The notes below the pieces were generated by a model, which did no database searches, had not been told where the DNA came from, and saw only the letters and a list, made by a program, of their open reading frames with translations. Shown here piece after piece: positions 1 through 9,390 of a stretch of DNA of 64,000 nucleotides. Position 1 is the first letter of the stretch. Each line of letters opens with the position of its first letter. The DNA lies in the NCBI RefSeq assembly GCF_023074075.1, contig NZ_JADPKT010000022.1:124001-188000 (forward strand), written 5' to 3'. A program made the position numbers and the translations under genes. This stretch comes from Bradyrhizobium sp. 138 (lineage in GTDB: Bacteria > Pseudomonadota > Alphaproteobacteria > Rhizobiales > Xanthobacteraceae).

Positions 1-51
1 TTAAGCCGCCCTTCGTGTGATCGTCACTGAGCCCGGCACGGTTCGGCCGGC

Positions 52-2292
52 TTACGCGACCTCGCCGCGTTCAGAGGCCGCGGCACAATGGTCGCGCCAG
101 AACCGGCGGTACCCCTCCTCGACGCTGCGCGTGTAAATCTCGACATTGCCGGCCGGCGAGGCTGCGATCCGGGCCGGCAGATCCGCGCGCAATTTCGCGA
201 GATAAGCGGGCTGCGCCGCGTATTTACAGGCGATCGCGGCATAGCCCTCGTCATCCTCGGCGACCCAGTCGTTGAGACCAACGGCCGTCACGATCGAGCC
301 GCCGGCGCGCGACGAAGCACCATGGCCGAGCTTGGCGACGACCGGAACGCCTGCATAGAGGGATTCCCAGGTGCTGACACCGCCGTTTTGCGGGAAAGGA
401 TCGAGCGAAATATCGACGTTCGCAAAGGCCCGCAGATGCTCAGCGCGCTCGGACGAGCCGAGGCACGTGATGTTCTCCTCGGCGATGCCCTGCGCCACGA
501 AACGTGCGAGAAGGCCGTCGCGCACCAGCGGATCGTCAAGCAGGGTATGCTTGATGATGATCTTCGATCCGGTCACCTCACGCATCACCTTTGCCCACAC
601 AAGGATGGCCTCGTCCGAGATCTTCGAGATGCGATTGAAGACGCCGAACGTCGCATGGCCATTGCGGAGCATGGGAAGCTCCGAAGCGGGCACATCCAGG
701 ATGGGATCGGTCGTGATCAGGCACGGCAGGTCGTAAACCTGTTCGGCCAGCAGATGACGGGCCGATTCCGGAATGAAGACCGGATCCGCAAGCACGTAGT
801 CCATGGTCTGAAGGCCCGTGCCCGTGGCGTGTCCAAAACCCGTGACCTGGATCGGAGCCGGCTTGCGGCCGAAGACAGGGAGCCTGTTGCCTGTGGTATG
901 CCCGGAGACGTCGATCAGGAGATCGACCTTGTCGGCCTCGATACGATCGGCCAACTCGTCGTCCGAAAGTTGCCAGGCGTCGACCCAGACGTCTGCCAAC
1001 GACTTGAACCTGGCAGTCATCTCATCTCGCGTCGGCGAGCACGAATAGCAGACGATCTCGAATTTGGCGCGATCATGATGGCGCAGCACCGGCAGCAGAC
1101 CGAACGCCGCCGAGTGGTACCAGAACTCTGCGGATACGTAACCGACCACGATCCGCCGGTCGGGATCGAACTCCTGGGGCGCGAGCTTCCTTTGCAGGAA
1201 TCTGGCGCCGATCGCATCCCACCAGGATTTGCGCGCCGCCTGCTGGACCGCGAAATCGGCGTCGGAGAGATAGTCCAGGAAATAGATCTTCCGCGCGATC
1301 AAGTCCGGCTCGTCCGGCGTGATCGCCAGCGCGGCGTCGAGATGTTCGATGGCGGCCGCGATCTCTCCCTGGTTGGCAAAACAGGAGCTCAGCAACGCCA
1401 GCGCGATCGCCGAGCGTGGATTTTCCTCGAGCAACGCCGTGCAGGCCAGGATCGCCTGCGCGGTATTCCCGGTGCTCAGCGAGACTTCCGCCTTCCCCCG
1501 CAAGGCCACTTCGAGCTTGGGCGAAAGCGCAAGTGCGGCCTCAAAATCCGCCGCCGCCTGCTGCGGCCGCGACAGCGCAAAATTGAGCCGGCCGCGGTGC
1601 GCGAGGACCTTCGCCGAACCGGGCCTGATCGCCAGCGCCGCCGCGAGCGCGGCTTCCGCCTCATCGTAGTGCTTGAGCTCGATGCTGACCACGCCTTTGC
1701 CGACGAGCGCTTCGGCGTGACGCGGCTGAAACAACAAAGCGCGCTCGAAACTCTGCCTGGCGCAGTCGAATTGACCCAGCGCCAGCTCGGCCAGGCCACG
1801 ATTGCAGAGCGCATCGGCATAGTCGGGCTTCAGCTTGATCGCGCGGTCATACAGCTCGATGGCCTGCCCGGGCAGGTTCATCTGGAGCAAGGTATTGCCG
1901 AGGCCGGCCAGGGCCAGCGGAAAATTCGGCTTCAGCGCGATCGCCTTCTCCAGGCATGCGCGGGCAGCCTCGAATTTCTGAAGCGCAAGGTACACAGCGG
2001 CAAGATTGTTGTGGGCCTCGTGCGAACGCGGATCGAGCGCGACCGCGCGCTCGAGCAGCTGTTGCGCTTCATCGAGGCGCCCGAGCTGTTGCACGCTCAG
2101 GCCGAGGAAATGCGTGGCGTCGAAATGATCCGGGACAGCCTGCACGATCTGGCGGCAGAGCGCCTCGCTCTCCGCATATCTGCCCTGGCCATAGGCACTC
2201 GCCGCGGCCGAGATGATGGCGTCGGCCTGCTTCTTCAACTTCTTCTGCAACCGCGCATTCTGGAATGCGCGCGCGCCGGCGCTGCTCTGCAA
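52..2292 (-). CDS. TPR / SPINDLY-OGT-type (GT41) glycosyltransferase, copy 1
   Basis: Predicted cytoplasmic protein O-glycosyltransferase of 746 aa without signal peptide. Residues about 25-330 form nine 34-residue TPR units (for example NLAAVYLALQKFEAARACLE), the substrate-binding superhelix of this family. The catalytic half (about 375-735) has GYVSAEFWYH with the conserved His near 390, DVSGHTTGNR, KPAPIQVTGFGHATGTG, the FNRISK Lys expected for UDP-sugar contact, and NGGVSTWESLYAGVPVV. That last motif resembles plant SPINDLY (a protein O-fucosyltransferase) more than animal OGT, which has a His there, so the donor sugar is open. The start is a TTG with GGAGAG five bases upstream, the same in all three copies. 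It is the last of three tandem paralogues and, by eye, closest to copy 3. Family call is firm; target unknown. Confidence 0.9.
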   Translation of the reverse strand: MQSSAGARAFQNARLQKKLKKQADAIISAAASAYGQGRYAESEALCRQIVQAVPDHFDATHFLGLSVQQLGRLDEAQQLLERAVALDPRSHEAHNNLAAVYLALQKFEAARACLEKAIALKPNFPLALAGLGNTLLQMNLPGQAIELYDRAIKLKPDYADALCNRGLAELALGQFDCARQSFERALLFQPRHAEALVGKGVVSIELKHYDEAEAALAAALAIRPGSAKVLAHRGRLNFALSRPQQAAADFEAALALSPKLEVALRGKAEVSLSTGNTAQAILACTALLEENPRSAIALALLSSCFANQGEIAAAIEHLDAALAITPDEPDLIARKIYFLDYLSDADFAVQQAARKSWWDAIGARFLQRKLAPQEFDPDRRIVVGYVSAEFWYHSAAFGLLPVLRHHDRAKFEIVCYSCSPTRDEMTARFKSLADVWVDAWQLSDDELADRIEADKVDLLIDVSGHTTGNRLPVFGRKPAPIQVTGFGHATGTGLQTMDYVLADPVFIPESARHLLAEQVYDLPCLITTDPILDVPASELPMLRNGHATFGVFNRISKISDEAILVWAKVMREVTGSKIIIKHTLLDDPLVRDGLLARFVAQGIAEENITCLGSSERAEHLRAFANVDISLDPFPQNGGVSTWESLYAGVPVVAKLGHGASSRAGGSIVTAVGLNDWVAEDDEGYAAIACKYAAQPAYLAKLRADLPARIAASPAGNVEIYTRSVEEGYRRFWRDHCAAASERGEVA

Positions 2293-2360
2293 GGTGTCTC
2301 TCCGGAAGATGGCCCGCGGCGAGTCTAACTGATTCGCCCACCAGGCCGGCCGTTCGGCGC
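2293..2360 (-). repeat. Duplicated leader with RBS of glycosyltransferase copy 1
   Basis: On the minus strand GGAGAG (2298-2303) sits five bases before the TTG start. The leader further upstream shares a GAGTCTAACTGATTCGC block and a CTGGCCGGCCG-like block with the leader of copy 2 (4681-4745). This shows that the 5' region was duplicated together with the gene. It also holds a short palindrome with CGGGATATCCCGG near 2376-2388, matching the hairpin downstream of copy 3. Confidence 0.6.
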
Positions 2361-2409
2361 CGACCAGAAGGCCTCCGGGATATCCCGGGGCATCGCTGCT
2401 ATATCCGGC

Positions 2410-4680
2410 TCAGGAACCGCTCGGTGCGTCCGCCTCTTCTACTGCAGCGGCGCCGCTTTCCGATGCGGCAGCGCAATAGTCGCGCCAGAACTGGCGGTAG
2501 CCCGCTTCGAGCGCGCGCGTGTAGATCTCGACATTGCCGGCCGGCGAGGCCGCGATCTGCGCCGGCAGCCTTGCGCGCAACTTCGCCAGATGCTCGGGCT
2601 GCGAGGCAAACCTGCGGGCGATCTCGACATAGCCATCGTCATCCTCGGCGACCCAGTCGCCGAGGCCGACGGCGGCCACGATGGAGGCGCCGGCACGCGA
2701 GGAGGCTCCGATGCCGAGCTTGGCGACGACGGGAACACCCTTGTAGAGGGACTCCCAGGTGCTGATGCCGCCATTTTGCGGGAACGTGTCGAGGGAAATA
2801 TCGATCTTGTCGAAGGCCATCAGGTGGTCGTCGCGCGAGGTGGTGCCGAGGCACGTGATGTCCTCCACCGCAATGCCCTGCGCGATGAAGCGCGCGACCA
2901 GGCTATCGCGCAGCAGTTGATCATCGAGCAGACCATGCTTGAGGATGATCTTCGATCCCGGCACCTCCCGCATGATGCGCGACCAGACACGGATCGCGTC
3001 ATCCGAGATCTTGTAGATGCGGTTGAACACACCGAAGGTGACGTAGCCGTTGCGGAGCATCGGCAGCTCGGAGGGCTGCAGATTGGTGACGGGCTCCATC
3101 GTGATCAGGCACGGTAGGTCGTAGATCTTTTCGGCAAACAAATGCCGGACCGATGGCGGAATGAAAATGGGATCCGCGAGCACGTAATCCATGGTCGGCA
3201 TGCCGGTGCCCGTCGCGTGTCCGAAACCGGTGGCCTGGATTGGAGCCGGCTTGCGCGCGAAACACTGCAGCCGGTTGCCGGTCGTGTGGCCCGAAACGTC
3301 GATCAGGATGTCGACATTGTCGGCCTGAATGCGGTCGGCGAGTTCGTCGTCCGAAAGCCCCCAGGCATCGACCCAGACGTCCGCCAATGATTTGAACATG
3401 GCGGTGTACTCGTCCGATCCCGGCCAGGAGTAGTAGCAGATGATTTCGAACTTGGCGTGATCATGATTCCGCAGCACCGGCAGCAGGGTGAGTCCCGCCG
3501 AGTGCTGCCGGAATTCGGCGGCGACATAGCCGACCACAATCCGCTTTTCCGGGTCGAGCGGCCGCTTCGGCAGCTCCCTTCGCGGCAACTTTGAGCCGAT
3601 CTGATCCCACCAGGATTTTCGCACCGCCTGCTGGACCACGAAATCGGCCTCGGCGCGGTAGTCCTCCAGGAAGATCTTTCCTCTGATCGCATCCCCGTAG
3701 TCCGGCCTTACCGCCAGCGCACGATCGAGATATTCGATCGCGGCGTCCATGTCCCCCTGGGTCGAGAAGGCGAAACCCATCAGCGCCAGTCCGATTTCCG
3801 AGCGCGGGTTTTGCTCGATCAAGGCCGTTGCGGCCGCAATCGCCGGCGCGGTCTTTCCCATGACGAGGCAGACCTGTGCCTTCCCTCGCAGGGCGAGTTC
3901 GAGCTTGGGCGAAACCGCTAGCGCCGCATCGAAATCCGCAAGCGCGGGTTCCAGGCGCTGCAGCTCGTAACTGAGCCTTCCTCGCTGGGCCAGGATCCGC
4001 GGCGCGCCGGGCTTGATCGCCAGCGCCATGGCAAACTTGGCTGCCGCCTCGTCGTGGTGCCGCAGCTCCATGCTGACCATGCCGCTGCCGACGATGGCCT
4101 CCGCGTGACGCGGCTGGAACAGCAGGGCGCGATCGAAACTTTCCTTGGCGCGCTCGATCTGGCCAAGCAGAATCTCAACCATGCCGCGATTGCAGAACGC
4201 ATCGGCATAGTCCGGCTTCAACTTGATGGCGCGCTCGTGCAGCTCGATCGCCTGCCCGTACAGCCCCAGATGCATCAGGGTATTGCCGAGGTTGGTCAGC
4301 GCCACCACGAAATTCGGCTTCAGCGCGATCGCCCTCTCCTGGCACCGCCGCGACTCTTCGTGATTGCCGAGGTCGAAATGCACGGTCGCGAGGTTGTTAT
4401 GGGCATCATGCGAGCGCGGATCGAGCGCGATCACGCGCTCCAGCAGCTCTTTTGCCTCCTCGAGGCGCCGGCCGTCATGGGCGCACATGCCGAGCAGGTG
4501 CATGGCGTCGACATGTTCCGGAAGGGCTTTCAGGATCTCACGGCACAGCGCCTCGGCCTCGGCATATCGGCCCTGGCCATAGGCGTTCGCCGCAGCGGCG
4601 ATGATGGCGTCGGCCTGCTTCATCAATTTCTTCTGCAATCGCGCGTTCTGGAATGCGCGCGCGCCGCCGCTGTTCTGCAA
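2410..4680 (-). CDS. TPR / SPINDLY-OGT-type (GT41) glycosyltransferase, copy 2
   Basis: Middle paralogue, 756 aa from TTG at 4680. A longer in-frame start at 4815 would run into the end of copy 3 and is not homologous to the other N-termini, so TTG with GGAGAG at 4686-4691 is chosen. It has nine TPRs followed by a GT41 domain with GYVAAEFRQHSAGLTLLPVL, DVSGHTTGNRLQCF, KPAPIQATGFGHATGTG, FNRIYKISDDAIRVW and NGGISTWESLYKGVPVV. The C-terminus carries about ten extra residues (AAAVEEADAPSGS) absent from copies 1 and 3. It is visibly the most divergent of the three in both halves, which suggests a distinct substrate set or older divergence. No signal peptide; cytoplasmic. Confidence 0.9.
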   Translation of the reverse strand: MQNSGGARAFQNARLQKKLMKQADAIIAAAANAYGQGRYAEAEALCREILKALPEHVDAMHLLGMCAHDGRRLEEAKELLERVIALDPRSHDAHNNLATVHFDLGNHEESRRCQERAIALKPNFVVALTNLGNTLMHLGLYGQAIELHERAIKLKPDYADAFCNRGMVEILLGQIERAKESFDRALLFQPRHAEAIVGSGMVSMELRHHDEAAAKFAMALAIKPGAPRILAQRGRLSYELQRLEPALADFDAALAVSPKLELALRGKAQVCLVMGKTAPAIAAATALIEQNPRSEIGLALMGFAFSTQGDMDAAIEYLDRALAVRPDYGDAIRGKIFLEDYRAEADFVVQQAVRKSWWDQIGSKLPRRELPKRPLDPEKRIVVGYVAAEFRQHSAGLTLLPVLRNHDHAKFEIICYYSWPGSDEYTAMFKSLADVWVDAWGLSDDELADRIQADNVDILIDVSGHTTGNRLQCFARKPAPIQATGFGHATGTGMPTMDYVLADPIFIPPSVRHLFAEKIYDLPCLITMEPVTNLQPSELPMLRNGYVTFGVFNRIYKISDDAIRVWSRIMREVPGSKIILKHGLLDDQLLRDSLVARFIAQGIAVEDITCLGTTSRDDHLMAFDKIDISLDTFPQNGGISTWESLYKGVPVVAKLGIGASSRAGASIVAAVGLGDWVAEDDDGYVEIARRFASQPEHLAKLRARLPAQIAASPAGNVEIYTRALEAGYRQFWRDYCAAASESGAAAVEEADAPSGS

Positions 4681-4745
4681 GGTGACTCTCCGGAGGATGC
4701 CCTGGCCAGAGTCTAACTGATTCGCGAGCCTGGCCGGCCGGTCGC
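4681..4745 (-). repeat. Duplicated leader with RBS of glycosyltransferase copy 2
   Basis: Minus-strand GGAGAG (4686-4691) lies five bases from the TTG at 4680. The region upstream repeats the GAGTCTAACTGATTCGC block of copy 1. The spacing is identical to copies 1 and 3, which supports the chosen TTG start for all three. Confidence 0.6.
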
Positions 4746-4774
4746 CGGCCCCCCCCGGGATTTCCCGGGGCGAC
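4741..4774 (-). terminator. GC-rich hairpin after copy 3
   Basis: Perfect stem CCCCGGGA/TCCCGGGG (4753-4760 and 4763-4770) with a two-base loop and an outer GTCG/CGAC pairing, immediately downstream of the stop of copy 3. There is no U-tract in the direction of transcription, so it may be a pause or mRNA-stabilising hairpin rather than a true terminator. A similar shorter palindrome lies between copies 2 and 1. Confidence 0.35.
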
Positions 4775-4778
4775 CTGC

Positions 4779-7019
4779 CTACGCGACCTCGCCGCGTTCC
4801 GATGCGGCGGCACAATGATCGTGCCAGAACCGGCGATAGGCCGCTTCGACCTCACGCGTGTATAGTTCGACGTTCCCGGCCGGCGAGGCCGCGATCCGAG
4901 CCGGCAAATCCGCCCGCAACTTCGCCAGATGAGCGGGCTGCGCCGCATATTTGCATGCGATCGCGGCATAGCCATCGTCATCCACGGCGACCCAGTCGTC
5001 GAGGCCGATGGCCGCCACGATCGAGCCGCCGGCGCGCGACGAAGAGCCTTTCCCGAGCTTGGCGACGACCGGAACGCCCGCATAGAGGGATTCCCAGGTG
5101 CTGATGCCGCCATTTTGCGGGAACGTGTCGAGGGAGATGTCGACTTTCGCAAAGGCCAGCAGATGCTCGTGGCGCGAGGTCGAGCCGAGGCAGGTGATAT
5201 TCTCTTCGGCAATGCCCTGGGCCACGAACCGCGCGATCAGACCGTCGCGCAGCAACGGATCGTCGAGCAGCCCGTGCTTGATGATGATCTTCGAGCCGGC
5301 CACCTCACGCATCACTTTCGACCACACCCGGATTGCCTCATCCGAGATCTTGTAGATGCGGTTGAACACGCCGAAGGTCACATGCCCGTTCTGGAGCATG
5401 GGAAGCTCCGAAGGCGGCACATCCAGGATCGGATCGATCGTGATCAGGCACGGCAGATCATGAACCGTTTCGGCCAGCAGATGGCGCTCCGATTGCGGAA
5501 TGAAGATCGGATCGGCGAGTACATAGTCCATGGTCTGAAGGCCGGTGCCCGTGGCGTGGCCGAAGCCCGTGACCTGGACCGGGGCCGGCTTCCGGGCGAA
5601 TACGGACAGTCTGTTGCCGGCGGTGTGCCCGGACACGTCGATCAGAATATCGATCTTGTCGGCCTGGATGCGATCGGCCAATTCGTCGTCCGAAAGCTGC
5701 GCGGCCTCGACCCAAACGTCCGCGAGAGGCTTGAACCTCTCGGTGATCTCATCCTGCAACGGCCAGCAGGAATAGCAGACGATCTCGAACCTCGTGCGAT
5801 CATGATGGCGCAGCACCGGCAACAGCGCGAACGCGGCCGAGTGGTTCCTGAATTCCGAGGCGACATATCCGACCACGATCCGCCTGTCCGGATCGAGCTG
5901 CCCGTGCGGCAACGTCCGTTGCGGCAATCTGGCGCCGATCGCATCCCACCAGGATTTTCGCGCCGCCTGCTGGACCGCGAAATCGGCCTCCGGCAGATAG
6001 TCCAGGATGAAGATCTTGCGTGCGATGGCATCCGCATAGTCCGGGGAGATCTCGAGCGCCGCGTCGAGATGATAGAGCGCCGTCGCGACGTCTCCCTGGT
6101 TCGCATAGCAGGCGCCGAGAAGCACCATCGCGTAGTCGGACCGCGGATTGTCCTCGAGCAGGGTTTTGACGGCGGCAATCGCCTGCGTCGAGTTCCCCAA
6201 CAGGAGATTGACTTGCGCCTTCCCGCGCAGCGCAAGCTCGAGCCGCGGCGATCGCGCCAGCGCCGCCTCGAAGTCCGCCGCCGCCTGCTCCAGCCGGTAC
6301 AGGTCGAAATTGAGCCGTCCGCGCTGCGCCAGGATCCGTGGTGACCCCGGCTTGATCGCGAGGCCTGCAGCAAGGGCGGCTTCCGCCTGCGAATAGTGCC
6401 GGAGCTCGATGCACACCATGCCCTTGCCGGCGAGCGCTTCGGCGTGCCGCGGCTGAAACAAGAGGGCGCGATCGAAACTCTCCTTGGCGCGCTCGAACCG
6501 GCCGATCATCAGCTCGGCCATGCCGCGGTTGCAAAACGCATCGGCATAGTCCGGCCGCAGCCTGATGGCGCGTTCGTGCAGCCCGATCGCCTGCTCGCCG
6601 AGCCCGATGTTCAGCAACGTATTGCCGAGATTGGTCAGCGTGATCGGACAATTCGGCTTCAGCGCAATGGCCTTCTCCTGGCATGCGCGGGCGTCCTGAA
6701 ATTTCTGGACGTCGAAATATACGGCCCCGAGATTGCCATGGGCATCGGGCGAGCGCGGATCGAGCGCAATGGCGCGCGCGAACAGTCGTTGCGCCTCCTC
6801 GAGCCGCCCGCCCTCATAGGCGCGCAGGCCGAGCAGGTGGGTGGCGTGGAAATGATCCGGAACCTCTTTCAAGATCTCGCGGCAGAGCGTCTCGGCCTCG
6901 GCAAATCGGCCCTGCCCGAGTGCCTCGACCGCGAAGGACATCACCGCGTCCGCCTGCTTCCTCAACTTCTTCTGCAATCGCGCATTCTGGTAAGCGCGCG
7001 CGCCGACACTGCTCTGCAA
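4779..7019 (-). CDS. TPR / SPINDLY-OGT-type (GT41) glycosyltransferase, copy 3
   Basis: First gene of the triplet, 746 aa from TTG at 7019, with GGAGAG at 7025-7030. It has nine TPRs (about 25-330) and a GT41 catalytic half with GYVASEFRNHSAAFALLPVL, DVSGHTAGNRLSVF, KPAPVQVTGFGHATGTG, FNRIYKISDEAIRVW and NGGISTWESLYAGVPVV. Its last residues (RFWHDHCAAASERGEVA) and the underlying DNA are nearly the same as in copy 1, although copy 2 lies between them; this fits an early duplication plus gene conversion between the outer copies. It lies downstream of aapP on the same strand with a 101-base gap, so read-through from aap is possible but not shown. Confidence 0.9.
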   Translation of the reverse strand: MQSSVGARAYQNARLQKKLRKQADAVMSFAVEALGQGRFAEAETLCREILKEVPDHFHATHLLGLRAYEGGRLEEAQRLFARAIALDPRSPDAHGNLGAVYFDVQKFQDARACQEKAIALKPNCPITLTNLGNTLLNIGLGEQAIGLHERAIRLRPDYADAFCNRGMAELMIGRFERAKESFDRALLFQPRHAEALAGKGMVCIELRHYSQAEAALAAGLAIKPGSPRILAQRGRLNFDLYRLEQAAADFEAALARSPRLELALRGKAQVNLLLGNSTQAIAAVKTLLEDNPRSDYAMVLLGACYANQGDVATALYHLDAALEISPDYADAIARKIFILDYLPEADFAVQQAARKSWWDAIGARLPQRTLPHGQLDPDRRIVVGYVASEFRNHSAAFALLPVLRHHDRTRFEIVCYSCWPLQDEITERFKPLADVWVEAAQLSDDELADRIQADKIDILIDVSGHTAGNRLSVFARKPAPVQVTGFGHATGTGLQTMDYVLADPIFIPQSERHLLAETVHDLPCLITIDPILDVPPSELPMLQNGHVTFGVFNRIYKISDEAIRVWSKVMREVAGSKIIIKHGLLDDPLLRDGLIARFVAQGIAEENITCLGSTSRHEHLLAFAKVDISLDTFPQNGGISTWESLYAGVPVVAKLGKGSSSRAGGSIVAAIGLDDWVAVDDDGYAAIACKYAAQPAHLAKLRADLPARIAASPAGNVELYTREVEAAYRRFWHDHCAAASERGEVA

Positions 7020-7119
7020 GGTCTCTCTCCGGAGGATGGCCCGAAGCGACGCAAAGCTGATTCGGATGGTGCCAAGCTGGCGGCTAGGCTAGACCAGCGA
7101 GGTCGCCCGAATGCTGGTC
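7020..7119 (-). promoter_or_regulatory. aapP to glycosyltransferase copy 3 intergenic region
   Basis: Contains the RBS of copy 3 (7025-7030), a GATTCGG-like remnant of the shared leader, and a hairpin GACCAGC/GCTGGTC (7092-7098 with 7113-7119) directly after the aapP stop. The hairpin lacks a U-tract. It may partly separate the aap operon from the glycosyltransferase genes. Confidence 0.35.
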
Positions 7120-7120
7120 C

Positions 7121-7858
7121 TCACCGCAGGATCTGGCTCAGGAACAGTTTTGTGCGGGCGTGCTGAGGCGCCGCAAAGAACTCGTTCGGGGTGTTGGCCT
7201 CGATGATCTGGCCGGCGTCCATGAACACAACGCGGTTGGCAACCTCGCGGGCGAAGCCCATTTCGTGGGTGACGACCAGCATGGTCATGCCCTCCTCGGC
7301 GAGGTCCACCATGGTGTCCAGCACCTCCTTGACCATCTCGGGGTCGAGCGCCGACGTGGGCTCGTCGAACAGCATGACCTTCGGGTTCATCGTCAGGGCC
7401 CGCGCGATCGCGACGCGCTGCTGCTGGCCGCCGGACATCTGCCCCGGAAACTTGTTGGCCTGGTGCGGGATCTTGACCCGCTCCAGGAACTTCATCGCGG
7501 TCTCCTCGGCGTCCTTCTTCGGGATGTTGCGCACCCAGATCGGCGCCAGCGTGCAATTGTCCAGCACGGTCAGGTGCGGGAACAGATTGAAGCTCTGGAA
7601 CACCATGCCGACTTCGCGGCGTACCGCGTCGATATGCTTAAGGTTGGGCCCGAGCGCGATGCCGTCGACGACGATCTCGCCCTCCTGGAATTCCTCGAGC
7701 GCGTTGATGCAGCGGATCAACGTCGACTTGCCGGAGCCTGAGGGCCCGCAAATCACGATTCGCTCGCCCTTGCGAACATCGAGGTCGATGTCGCGCAGCA
7801 CGTGAAAGTCGCCGTACCATTTGTTGAGGCCGGAAATCTTGACGATGGGGTCAGACAT
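7121..7858 (-). CDS. aapP: General L-amino acid ABC transporter, ATP-binding protein AapP
   Basis: Cytoplasmic ATPase (245 aa) driving uptake of polar L-amino acids through AapQM. Walker A is GPSGSGKST (38-46), the signature is [15 protein letters not shown], Walker B is [14 protein letters not shown], and the H-loop is VVTHEMGFA. The reading frame stays open far upstream into aapM in a non-coding frame; the start is placed at ATG 7858 ([10 protein letters not shown]) because homology begins there. It is 11 bases after the aapM stop and is the last gene of aapJQMP. Confidence 0.95.
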   Translation of the reverse strand: MSDPIVKISGLNKWYGDFHVLRDIDLDVRKGERIVICGPSGSGKSTLIRCINALEEFQEGEIVVDGIALGPNLKHIDAVRREVGMVFQSFNLFPHLTVLDNCTLAPIWVRNIPKKDAEETAMKFLERVKIPHQANKFPGQMSGGQQQRVAIARALTMNPKVMLFDEPTSALDPEMVKEVLDTMVDLAEEGMTMLVVTHEMGFAREVANRVVFMDAGQIIEANTPNEFFAAPQHARTKLFLSQILR

Positions 7859-7869
7859 GATGAGCTCGA

Positions 7870-9390
7870 TCAGTTGCGGCGGTGGGCATTGAGACGATGC
7901 TCGACGAACAGCGAGTAGCGCGACATTCCAAAGCAGAAGAGGAAGTAGATGATCCCGGCGAAGGCGAAGCCGGTGAACGCGGTCGAAGGCGTCGACCATT
8001 TCGGATCCGAGAACGAGGCCCGCAGCGAGCCCAACAGATCGAACAGCGCCACGATCGAGACCAGCGAGGTGTCCTTGAACAGCGAGATGAAGCTGTTGAC
8101 GAGGTTCGGAATGACGTGACGCAACGCCTGCGGCAGCACGATCAGCGAGGTCGTCTTCCACCAGGACAGGCCCAAGGCTGCGGCCGCCTCGCCCTGCCCG
8201 CGCGGGATCGCGGCCAGGCCGCCGCGGACGTTCTCGGCCTGGTAGGCGCCCGTGAACAGCGCAATGCCGATCAGCGCGCGGACGAGACCGTCGACGGTAA
8301 AATTGCCGGGCAGGAACAAGGGCAGCATGTAGGTGGCGAAGAACAGCACGGTGATCAGCGGCACGCCGCGCCAGAACTCGATGAAGGCGATCGAGAAGAT
8401 CCGGATCAACGGAATGGTGGAGCGGCGGCCGAGCGCCAGCGCGATGCCGATCGGTAGCGAGGTGACGATGCCGGTCACGGACACCACCAGCGTCACCAGA
8501 AGGCCGCCCCACAGATTTGTCGCCACAACGGGCAAGCCGCCGTGATCGAGCCCCATCAACTTGATGACGACGGCGATGGCGATGAAGGTCGCGACATTCG
8601 ATGCCAGAGCCCGCCCGCCGGTGCGAACCCCGCCGCCGAGAACGAAGGCGATCAGGGAGACGATCGCAGCCGTGATGGCGAAATCGGTCCAGACCGATTG
8701 TCCAGTTCCCAGGAGTTGGTCGCGCAGCCAGGTCAGCGGAAAGATCAGCCAATAGATCGCCGTGCCGACCAGCACGATGAAATTGCCGACAATCCAGAGG
8801 AGCGGCGCGACGGCGGAGGTCTTGCTGAGAGTGAGCAGGGCCTGTCCGGCATTGATGATGCTCTCGTCGAACAGCTGCAGCAGGTCAGCCGTCCAGCTCA
8901 CGCCAAAGCCCTTGATGCCGCCGCCGTGCAGCAAGAAGAACGCGACCACCGGAAATGCTAGGAAGAACAGGCCGGCATTCAGCCCCTTCGCCGGCAGCCG
9001 TGGAACGAGCATCGGCACGAGCAGGACGACCGCTAGGACGAATGTGAGATTGACACGCCAGCGCTCGGCCTCGGGATAGAAACCGTAGATCAGTTGCGGC
9101 AGCTTGGCCTGGATGTAGGGCCAGCAGGCGCCGACCGCAAAGCCGGCGTTCTCCGCGAGGCATGCCGTGCGGTCCTTGCCGCTCCACACCGCATCCACCA
9201 TCAGGAACCTGACGGAGGGAACGATGGTGAACCACAGCAGCAAGGCGCCCACGATCGTGAGCAGGATGTTGGTCGGCGAGTTGAACAGGCGCGTCCGCAT
9301 CAGCCCGACAAAGCCCGTGGTCTTCACCGGCGCAGGACGCTCGGTGAGGAGGTCCCGGCGAACGAAGCTGCTCGAGGCGATATCGCTCAT
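7870..9390 (-). CDS. aapM: General L-amino acid ABC transporter, permease AapM
   Basis: Inner-membrane permease, 506 aa. The C-terminal third carries the permease domain with the EAA loop ([20 protein letters not shown]). The N-terminal part has several extra hydrophobic segments and is longer than the roughly 380-residue AapM I remember from Rhizobium. The start is ATG 9390 (MSDIASSSF): its ATGA overlaps the aapQ stop, implying translational coupling; the in-frame codon at 9417 lies inside aapQ and is less likely. It pairs with AapQ in the AapQMP2 complex. Confidence 0.92.
   Translation of the reverse strand: MSDIASSSFVRRDLLTERPAPVKTTGFVGLMRTRLFNSPTNILLTIVGALLLWFTIVPSVRFLMVDAVWSGKDRTACLAENAGFAVGACWPYIQAKLPQLIYGFYPEAERWRVNLTFVLAVVLLVPMLVPRLPAKGLNAGLFFLAFPVVAFFLLHGGGIKGFGVSWTADLLQLFDESIINAGQALLTLSKTSAVAPLLWIVGNFIVLVGTAIYWLIFPLTWLRDQLLGTGQSVWTDFAITAAIVSLIAFVLGGGVRTGGRALASNVATFIAIAVVIKLMGLDHGGLPVVATNLWGGLLVTLVVSVTGIVTSLPIGIALALGRRSTIPLIRIFSIAFIEFWRGVPLITVLFFATYMLPLFLPGNFTVDGLVRALIGIALFTGAYQAENVRGGLAAIPRGQGEAAAALGLSWWKTTSLIVLPQALRHVIPNLVNSFISLFKDTSLVSIVALFDLLGSLRASFSDPKWSTPSTAFTGFAFAGIIYFLFCFGMSRYSLFVEHRLNAHRRN

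Noticed and set aside
88..2328. Plus-strand open frame of 746 codons over glycosyltransferase copy 1
   Set aside because: Exact antisense mirror of the TPR gene, a codon-phase effect of high GC; Arg/Asp/Gly-rich with no domain.
7859..8752. Upstream extension of the AapP frame to 8752
   Set aside because: Antisense-like Arg/His-rich sequence inside aapM; ABC homology starts exactly at [10 protein letters not shown] (7858).
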